27,629 nucleotides of DNA, taken from the NCBI RefSeq assembly GCF_000090795.2, contig NW_003546824.1, positions 6,215-33,843 on the forward strand. Reading direction: 5' to 3'. Every line of letters starts with the position of its first letter. Position 1 is the stretch's first letter. Origin of the DNA: Amphimedon queenslandica. Lineage: Eukaryota; Porifera; Demospongiae; Haplosclerida; Niphatidae. The position numbers and the translations under genes were made by a program. The notes beneath the pieces are model-generated. The model made no database searches and was not told where the DNA came from. It worked only from the letters and a program-made list of their open reading frames with translations. This document shows positions 10,779 to 20,200 of this stretch, piece after piece.

Positions 10779-13700
10779 TTAATTCAAGCTATTCTTTAGA
10801 GGCATTTGCTTACTATTTCTTTCAATTCCATCAGCTACAGCCTTCTCTCCCATCTTCCTTAATGCTTGTATTAATGCATCATAAGTTCTATTCTTTACAT
10901 TATCTCTTTGTTCCAACCATGCTGTTAAACACTTTGTTAGACATCCACGAACATCATCTTTGTTATTTTCCTTAATAACATCAAGTGTACGAGGAAGCAG
11001 ACCCAAACGAAGACCAAGAAAATAATAATCAACACCAGAATATCCATGATCCCATAGTAAATCAAGTATATCAATAAGATGACTTGTATCTAATGGAAAA
11101 TAGTATCATTCTTAGATGTAGATTAAAGCATGTTATATAAATTATACTTATAACATTATATTTATTATTTATATTTATTTACCTAATTCAGTGGGTTGTC
11201 CTCCATGTCTCTTGCTAGGTGCATCTGATGCTTCTACTCCTAAAAAATACAAATAATTTTTGCTGAAAAATGATTTAACATTCTGAATAACGAAAGTGAT
11301 ACTAATGGTTCATATATAAATTTATTTTGTCTTACGTGTATATTACTAACCTGGACTGGAGATTTGATCACTAAACCAGCATCTACAGCTATCATCATCA
11401 CTTTCCAGTACTTCACATGGTGATCGGCAATGAGTACATATGGTAGAAGAATAATCTTCTTTGACAATGCAATAACATTGTTCATCTGCTGCACACTTGA
11501 ATGCAAAGATGTGATTATCATCAACGTCAAGATTTTTGCTGCTTCTTTTGATAGCTTCTATGACTAACTTACGAATTTGAGGACAAGCTTTCTTGCAATC
11601 ATAAAAACATATTTTGATATGTGTATAGCAATTTACAATATCTATAGTGTACTTTTTCTTTTCTATGTAAACATGAAGTGACATGGCATCATAATATCTG
11701 TAGTATGATTTGCCTACTGGAGTGAAGTCTACATAATCTCTTTGCTCCAAAAGGTGTACAATGGTTAAAGGAAATAGCCCTTGTGGGATGGCTAAAGTTT
11801 TTGTGCCGCTATTGCCAATCTGCCATGCTATAAGAAGTGGTTGTATCTTCGTTGAAGGTTCTTCGATCTTATCACAAGATGGTAATGAGCAAGGAAAGAA
11901 ATAGTGTCCTTCTTCTTTGTTTTCTACTTCTGCAATGATGTGAAGGTGTTTAAGAAGAGTGATCATGTGAGATGGTTGAAAATCATTGTTAAAAATTTGT
12001 TTACCAATAATTGCTAAAAGTTCTTCTTTAAAAAGACCTAATTTGACGAGACTATTCTTCTCCCCAGGAGAAGGAGGTGGATCAGCAATGGACTGTATCT
12101 TAGCTTGACTAACATAAGTGATAGCTATTAGACGTGAAAGAACATCGAGAATTGGTTTAGGATTAATGAATATTAAATTCTCTAGTACATCACCATAATA
12201 AAGAATGATAGTCACATTGTGTAAATATTGCAGAGCTGTAATGATATCAGATTCTTCATCAAGTCTAAGAGATTTACCAATCTTAATCACTTCTGTTTTT
12301 GTAAGAAAACTTCGTTTCTTCCTCTCAGCTTCTAACTGTAGTGATATCTCAAAAGTAAACAATCGAATCGGTAACTTAATTGTCATTTCGACTCTACAGT
12401 TTGAAAGTTCAGTACAAATTTCCATGCTAGCATCTTCTCGTTCTTTAGATCCAGCAGGGAGCATTGTATTAACTGGAAATATAATTGATTCTTGAGGTGT
12501 ATTCCAAATGACACTTTTAAGAGATAGGTTAGAGCTATTGATCAGACTTTCATTCATTTCTTTGAGCTTTTCCTCAGTTACCAACTCTTTACGAGTACCA
12601 AGGATAAGATAATGATGGTGTTTAGGCATGTCAGAGACATAAGGAAATTTGATGGGATTCACCATGGCTTCAGAGCTAATTGTTGATCGAATTATACTAC
12701 GATTAGAATAATGCAGCTTTGTTTTAATAGGAAACATATTTTGACTAATGCGATATTGAAAATTGGACTTCTCATCTAGACCTTTAGTGAGATCAATGGT
12801 GATAATATTCAGTGCAGCTGCTTTTGTAAAAAGAGGCAGCAACTCTCGATATGCAGGTTGACCACCAGAATCAATAAAATACACCCAATTTGCGTTTAAC
12901 TTTTTAGATTTTCCAGTTTTAAAAGCATGCAAAATTCTTTCACCAACTTCAGTATTGGTTAGTTTATTCTCAGTTGATATATTCTCAGTTGATATCTTTT
13001 GGACTAGTTTCTTTTTGGTTGGCTCATTCTTGGTTGGTTCATTCTCAGTTGGTTCAGTCTCACTTGACTCACTCTCACTTCGTTTATTTTTGGTTGGTTT
13101 TTTTGGTGGCTCGTTTGTTGCTGGTTTTTCCTCTGATAATTCATCTGAACTATCAGATATATCATCTTCAGACCTTGGTACTTCATCTACTTCTGTAGAT
13201 GCCAGCTGATGAAGTAAATCTTCAATATCAACCTTCTCCCACTTTCTATTTTTATCATCAATAGATATTCTTGTTGCTTGAACAGCAGGACAAGCTACTG
13301 ATGTACTATCAGTAAGTTTGTCCCAAGGTGGTGGTGGCTCATTAAGTAGGAGGCGTTGCGAACATGTTTTACCAGCTCCAGGTGCACCATGCATATTGAT
13401 ACGAGTAACTTTTAGCTCAACTTCCCCTTCTTTAAGCCAATTTTCTATTCCTAAAAATTAATGAACGTAGAGCATTTAAGGGCAAGCCTAAGCTAGTAAT
13501 CATGCATGACAATTAGCAAATCATTATGATAGAACTGCATGGAACAAGCAAAGCATTGTAAATCAAACATAATTACTTTCTTAAACTCTTAACTTTCTCT
13601 TGCTGCTAAAAAAGCGTATCTGCCTTATTTTGGTGCTAGAAAGCTGTTGTTACTCATCATTTTTATTTTATAATTTAGCCAATCCACTTTCAATGAAAAA

Positions 13701-16700
13701 TGACCACCATATAATTCAGGCTTGTGCCAAATACAAATACATGTACATGTAAGTAAAACTAACGAGATGATAATGGCTCATTTTTAAATTTGTAAGGTAC
13801 TCTCTTTAATTTCCTAACAATCTCAGCAAAGGACAGTCTATCAACAGGTTGCTGTGCCCAGCACCTAATGAACACATCATGTATCAATGTATATACACAT
13901 ACTATTATACTTTGTCACTAGCTCCCATAGAAACTTTGGTATACCTATAATAGTGGGCATCCTTGCTCCTAATAGTAGGAGAGAAAGAGGGAGAAAGAGA
14001 GGGAATGATGAGTGTATGCTACTATTAACTTAAGTACCTTTTCCTATTGTACGGAAGACGTTATAAGGATGAGGCTGTCCCTCCTGATTGAGATCAAGAG
14101 TTGGTTTGTGTCGTGTGATCATCTCCCACAGAGTAACAGCAAAACTGCATCACATGATAATCACATGATTAATAACTACTTACCTGTACACATCGCATTC
14201 AAATGAATGTTTACCTACATGCAGACATGATGTCCACAAAATTAAAAAGTACAATTACTACTACTAAAGATATTTGATACTTTCTACAGAACTACATACT
14301 ATTAGTTAATATACATGTATACATGCATATAATAAAATCATAACAGGAAAAATGAAAAAAGGTATTTCATTAATGCAGAAGGCATTATACCTTCTACTAC
14401 TTCGGGTGCCAAGTAATAAGGAGTTCCAATGAATGTATCAGTAAATGCTGCATCATCAAGAAGTTTAGCAGTTACAAAATCACAGATTTTCAAATGTCTT
14501 CCATCATCAAATAAGAGCAGACTACAAAATGATAAACAATTATTTATTACTACATGTACATGTATGTTATAGCTAGAAAATTTGGAGTGTCAAAATTTAT
14601 GGTGAATTGAGTCAATTGACTCTAAAAGAGGCTTAGAGGTTAAAATTTTGGAAAAATTTTTAACATTTGCCGAAATTTCAACTACATGTATGTGCATGCT
14701 GCTACAAAGCCCTATCATAAAATTTTGGCAAATGAATATCAATTTGCCAAATTTACCAAAATTTTGCTCCACCAAATTTTCTAGCTACTGTATATACTAC
14801 ATGTAATGAAATAAAATTTCCAATACATATTGATGAACTTATATCATGTAGAAAGTTATACCAATTCTGGTGACTTCTTAAATGTTATTGACATCTAATA
14901 ATAGTACTTATTTGGTGAAAAAAATGGCCAAAAAATTAGGTTTAAAACACTTCAAAATTTTTATTCCACTCTTTGATACATGTACATGTACATATTGATG
15001 CCAAAGTTTTAGTCATTTCAAATCAATGCTTTGACTTAAAGTGGCTATGTTAAAAGTTCAAACTACCTAGGGCTTCGACCCCAGGTCATTCCTAAGATTA
15101 TCTATAATTGCATGTGAACAATTCCATTTCTTCTATACACATTGTATTAGAGAAATAACAGGATTAAGACACTTTAGCAACCATCCATCTACTGTATAGC
15201 GGTTTTTTTGAAGGATAAAAAATTTCGTGGATTTTTCAAGATTCACAAAATTAAATTCCTTGAAAATCAATTTAATACGGTACAAGATGGCAGAATAGTG
15301 GAAATTCGCAAAAAATTAATTCTGCCAAATTCCAGATACAGGTCATTTGTGAAAATTATTATCCTCACAAAACTGCTATATGGCATGCCCATTATGTAAA
15401 GTGGGTGTGGCCAGAGCAAACAAATAGTGGTTTTTAAGCTTTCTAGCAACAAAATGAAGACACCATTTGTAGATATTAGACTAAAGGGAAACAGGAAACT
15501 AATGTACGGAGCCTGATCTCAAACTAATTATCAGGAACAGTTATACTAATGTTCCATGATAATTTTATTATCATGGCTGTATATACATGTATATGTAACT
15601 TATAAATAGGGGCCAGGGGGGATGGGATAATGTACATGTAAAAAAGGTTCCTGATAGAGAACAAGTTTTAACAATTGCTTCTTAAAATCTATTTGACATT
15701 AATTTCATTGTTTTTAAAATTGCTATTAAAACATGTACCACAAGCAATTGGGGCCAAGTACATGTACATTGGTACTTGTACTGAAGTCCAACACCTCTCT
15801 GAGGTACTTGTACCAAGATTTGTGTGATTGCCCCCCCCCAATGCAAACTTCATACCTATGCCTATGGCTATGAACATAACCAGGATTGGAAACAGATCAC
15901 ATGAAATTAAATTTTAACTTAAATTTTGCTAGTTGCCATTTCTGACATACAAACAGTTTGCTTGGCAGTTGGTGCAGCCATACTTGCGTGGGTATGTGAA
16001 TGATATTTTGGTTCCAGTTCAAATCAACTGAGAACAACTATATACACGTACATCACAAGTGGGAGAATGTAATCTTAGAAATGATCTAGGGGCTTCAACT
16101 TCAGGTCACAAAAAGACCAGCCTTTTGCATGGGTTCCTCATGCTGAAAGATTATATGTAAGTCAATTAAGATATCTCCCAGTTTCATAATTATGAGCATT
16201 CATGCATGTTCTACTCTTCCACCAATCTCCCCATTCATTTGTAAATCTATATTAAAAATTTATTAGTGATTTACTTTGTTGGATTGATATCTCTGTGTAT
16301 GATACTGTTATGATGGCAGCATTCAAGAGCAAGGGCCAGCTGCAACGTCCATGACATAAAATGATTGAAATTATAATCATACTCCTTCTTAAGATCATGT
16401 ATTACTAAAGCAAAAAAGATTACATGAAGTTATAAATTATGTGCAAGAATCTTTAACAAAATATTCTAGCATGACAAGATTCATGTACATGTATGTAGTA
16501 GCATACTTTTATCAAGAGAGAAAAGAGCAACTTCCATGACTATAAATGTCTATAACAAGGAAATCATAAAATGAAAGAGAGAAAGAATGTGTCATACCTG
16601 TGGGCCTTCAGTCCCTCTAGCAAACATTCTAATGATATTTGGATGTTTAAGTGATTGAAGATGAGTGAGAGCCTCAATCTACACAAACAATAAAAGAAGA

Positions 16701-16925
16701 GCTAGCTCGATCATTACTCACCTCTCTTTCAAAGCAAGGATCATCTCCTATCGTCTTTGAATTAAAATATTTCACTGCTACTGGCCTAGAACGCCATTTT
16801 GCCTGATACACACAACCAAAGGCACCACTGCCTAGCTATAAAACACATTGTAAAGAGAGTAATTCACAGATGAAGCCTCTTACCATCAATTTATCCTCCA
16901 ATTGATTAGGAGCAATAACCTCCAT
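10779..16925 (-). CDS. Pseudo-TAK1 kinase / Roc-COR-like NTPase / Death-domain fusion protein (copy C, 1101 aa)
   Basis: Thirteen exons: 16884-16925, 16722-16835, 16598-16678, 16507-16549, 16275-16404, 14391-14521, 14184-14214, 14038-14144, 13911-13968, 13764-13864, 11351-13450, 11183-11239 and 10779-11089. Residues 1-279 match kinase B but carry HRDINPTN (Lys to Asn) and KICDFVTA (DFG Gly to Val). The loop LGSGAFGCV, VAVKYF Lys and APE remain, so it is probably a pseudokinase. Exon 10 ends in phase 1 and the NTPase exon begins in the matching phase. The NTPase has a P-loop (GAPGAGKT, about 301-308), a charged TENEPTKNEPTKK-type insert (about 385-445), a G3 motif DSGGQP (about 473), a G4-like LGTRKE (about 564) and a COR-like region (about 636-820). 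Residues 999-1085 look like a Death domain (LIDILDLLWDHGY, then LPRTLDVIKEN, LTAWLEQR, YDALIQALRKMG). It may be a signalling scaffold. Joining kinase to NTPase is inference from phase and spacing (313-nt intron); two separate genes remain possible. Confidence 0.72.
14567..14794. mobile_element. MITE-like inverted-repeat element in kinase C intron
   Basis: TAGCTAGAAAATTTGG at 14570 is mirrored by CCAAATTTTCTAGCTA at 14772-14787, with weaker pairing further in (CAAAATTTATGG against ACCAAAATTTTG). No coding capacity. It lies in the large intron between exons 5 and 6 of kinase C and is absent from the matching intron of B. Exact ends are uncertain. Confidence 0.72.
14800..16260. other. Large intron of kinase C, rest of the sequence
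   Basis: Intron 14522-16274 is 1753 bp, against 758 bp in B. Apart from two inverted-repeat elements it holds a single diverged core of the ~180-bp repeat family near 14847 (CATGTAGAAAGTT) and AT-rich unique sequence. No exon-like frame with splice signals was seen. Confidence 0.5.
15191..15384. mobile_element. MITE-like element with TATAGCGG-type ends
   Basis: The left end ACTGTATAGCGGTTTT, then AAGGATAAAAAATTT, is mirrored by AAATTATTATCCTC and AAAACTGCTATATGG on the right. This gives an imperfect inverted repeat of about 40 bases. The terminal octamer resembles the 8530 element. It sits in the kinase C intron and accounts for the open frames here. Confidence 0.65.
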
Positions 16926-17287
16926 TTTTATATTATCTTTCTTATTAATTAGCCACACCCATAATAATAAGAGCTAGCCACACCCTCCTGTCCTTTTCAT
17001 CGTTATTAATTTTTAAGGAGAAACTTATTATTGTACAAAAAATGAATGATGAGCATAATGAAAAAATTATTAAGTTAGACGTCTCAAAAATGATTGAAGA
17101 ACACAAATTACTGTTCAATACTTATCATGTTGGGTAAAGCATGCACACACAAAAAAACAAGAGAAAGAGAGAGAGAAAGAAAGAAGATAAATAAAGAGAA
17201 AGGATGAATCAGTGAATAAAGAAAAAGAAAGAAAGAAAAAGAAAAAAAGAGGAGAGTGTATTAGTGTATAAAGAAAGAGAGAAGATA
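16926..17287. promoter_or_regulatory. Promoter side of the kinase-NTPase-Death gene and 3' flank of ARID1
   Basis: Only 362 bp separate the ARID1 stop codon from the kinase C start. The stretch is AT-rich with a purine-rich AAAG/GAGA tract at about 17158-17285. It is duplicated upstream of kinase B, so both kinases should share core promoter elements. No TATA box or other motif is convincing. Confidence 0.45.
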
Positions 17288-20200
17288 CTATAATAGTCGT
17301 GTTAATTCGTAAAGAACGTCGCTGAGGATACTAGATAAAGAAGGATCTAAAGCGTCAGACATACCAAGTGTCAGCACACGATTACAATAAGGAAGGAAAG
17401 AGATCCTGTTCACTGGAACCTTAGCAATACAGTGAAGAGTGACGGCAGCACGACGTAACATGGCCAGTGAGAGGGCACTAGCATCATCAGCATATTGAGC
17501 TGACATGTAACGCGTCTTAGAAATATTAAGAGACGACTCCAAACACTCCAACAGCAAAGGGAGGGTCATCTTCTGCTGGCCTATCATACGACTAGCCCCT
17601 TCACTACCTTGTGCCAAATCAGAGAGAAGTACCAGTGCAAACTGACGAACGGCAGGGTACTTCTTTTGACCTACAAACTGGAGTAGCGTAGAGTACACTA
17701 AATCAAGGCGTGTTAGAGGAGGGGTGGCCAGTATGAAGTCGACGTTTGCTTCCGAGATCGATATTTTAGCGAGAGCCTCAACGACAAGTCTCTGAGGAGA
17801 GAGTGAATAGACCATGGCACTATCAGGGAGTGGGTCAGTGGCCACAGACGAGGGACACACTAGCCAGTGGAGCAGACCTGTTAACAGTGGATATGTGATG
17901 GCCTCAGGATATAATGAGAAATCAAGCTGGCCCCCGATATTAGCTAGTATTACAAACGTATTCTCGCGGAGGACATCCAAACAAGACCACCACCAATACT
18001 CCTCTGTGATAGTAGGGGAAGATAAATCAGCATCTAACCTATCTCCCCCTCCCTCTTCCTCCTCCTCCTCCTCCTCTCTGCTCTTAGCTTCAGAGCTCTT
18101 ACTAGAAGACTGAGAATGCAAATGAACATGGTGTAGCAATAAAAGATGTCCTAGTATGATAAGGAGGCCTGGATGCTGTGAGAATTCGAAATCATTCCCC
18201 GGTATAAAGGAGAGGGACCTGAGTATATTAGACAGAGAGAGTGTACGATGTTTCAGTGCTTCTTGCTGTGAGGGTATCAGACACAATGGAAGTGGCTCAC
18301 ACTTTAACACCTCATTCTCTTCCCTCAGAGGTGAAGCAGGTTTAGCCACACTCTCAGACTCTTCCTCTTCCGGCTGTGGCGGCAGGAAGTATTTCTGTAT
18401 AGGACTACGTGCCATTAGTCTCCTTGGGGTCTTCAAGTGTAGCAGAACTCTCTCAGTGAGGGCATCACGCTTCAAGAGCTCATCAACTTTAGTTTCGTCA
18501 ACATGCTGACAGACTCTCTTGTCTTTCTCAAGCTTCTCAAGAGGGTGGCACTGTGGTAGTGATTCAGCAAGGACATCAATAATAGCAGAGGACTGTAAAA
18601 AGTGGCAGACGTGATCGGCCAGTCCTAATCTAACGTCATTAGACGAGTGATGATAGACGGAGGCGGTCGGGGAAGTGGAGTCTGTGGAGGCCGTGCTGGA
18701 ATCAAACTTGTCCAACTGTTGGAAAGGATGACCAAATATCTGATAGAGACAAGTGTTGAAGTGATTGACTAGCGTGTTTAATAGACTGTGGTGGTGTTTT
18801 AGGTAAAAGAACCCGACAGTTCTATCATCATGAAGGAGTATCGTGAGTGTGTCTAGTGCCCAGGTTGATTCTGCTGGGAGCCCACACTTGAGAGACATCA
18901 TGACATGCCATGGCTGAACATTACCTGAAATAAAGCAATAATAATAACAACAACAACAACTACAACAACAACAACAACTACAACAACAACAACAACTACA
19001 ACAACAACTACAACAACAATAGTAATAATAATAATAATGATGATGATGATGATGATAATAAAATAATGTAATAATGTAATAATAAATTAATAATATAAAA
19101 TAATGTACTTATGTATTGTGCAAGATCTTTACATGCTGATAATAATTAATACTAAGATATTCTAATTAGAAAGGCTTTAATAAGATTTGTCCACAAGGTT
19201 ACACTCACCATTTCAATTTACACTTTCAGATATTAAATTTTACTATATACATGTATATATGTATGGGGAATAGGAAAAGTGCCAACCAGTGACTATTATG
19301 AAAATTACTCAAATCAAAAGCTGATGCACACACACACACACACACGTATAAATGTATCTAACAAAAGAAATACCCAAATAATTATCATTGAACTACACTG
19401 TATAGTAATTTCGTGGTTTGACAGTTTCATGAGTAGAACTTTCACAGTCAATTAGCTTAATTGGGAACACGCCTAGAACCCACAAATCAAGTAACAAAAA
19501 TTAAGAAACTAATAAAACAATAAGTACAAGTAAAATAGGAATTTACAACATACAAATATTTTAAAAATTTACATACATCCATATGTAACCCATCAACTTG
19601 CTATGATAATGACTTTTAATGATAAATCCACTCAATCCAGTAGTTCTTAGTATTACTAGTAGATATGGTTGCATGTGAAAGGAGTACATGCTACTATCGA
19701 CGCTTATGCTGTCCCACTATAAACATGTCTACCAGCTTCAAGTGTTTTCTTAACACATTCAGTTCATTACTACACGAAATGCCAATCATATGTACATGTA
19801 CATGTACACAGTACACAGGCCAGCAAGTACAGGAACACATACAAGAACAACAACACATTAATGAAATAACAATAAAATACATTAAATATTGTATTAATGA
19901 TTTAATAAAAATTAATAAAAACAAGTACAGTAATGAAATAATAATAATTATAATAAATAATAGAATGCTTACCACAATGGTCACAGTTTAATCGTCTTCT
20001 CTTGATGAGTTGAGGCTGGAGAGATTCAATGGGCTCCACTGGTCTCTTCAACTGCTGCTGCTGCTGGAAAAGAATAAGAACAATAAATTAAAAATACACA
20101 ACATGTACATGTACATGAAAAAAAAAAGAAAGTAAAAATAAAACAATAAACTCATGTTTAATTACTAAAAACATGCTACATGTGCAGTATACACTTAAAA

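Larger units (their letters stand above)
6545..17297. repeat. Segmental duplication: kinase B 5' half and kinase C with its promoter
   Basis: About 6545-10235 and about 13745-17297 are direct copies. All ten kinase-domain exons match in order, length and phase (one codon is added in exon 6 of C). The upstream flanks also match, including GA/AAAG-rich tracts and the string GGAGAGTG...TACTATAATAG (near 10201 and 17253). Identity stops at 10235 and 17297. The latter point lies inside the last codons of ARID1. Introns between conserved exons have diverged and hold different repeats. Confidence 0.82.

Noticed and set aside
12955..13209. Overlapping open frames on both strands (12955-13209, 12974-13198, 13004-13186)
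   Set aside because: Shadows of the repetitive charged insert in the NTPase exon.
11351..13394. Independent NTPase gene starting at the ATG just before the P-loop (13394)
   Set aside because: That ATG would leave the P-loop at residue 3 with no preceding beta strand. The frame stays open upstream to a good acceptor at 13451 in the phase needed by the kinase exon.
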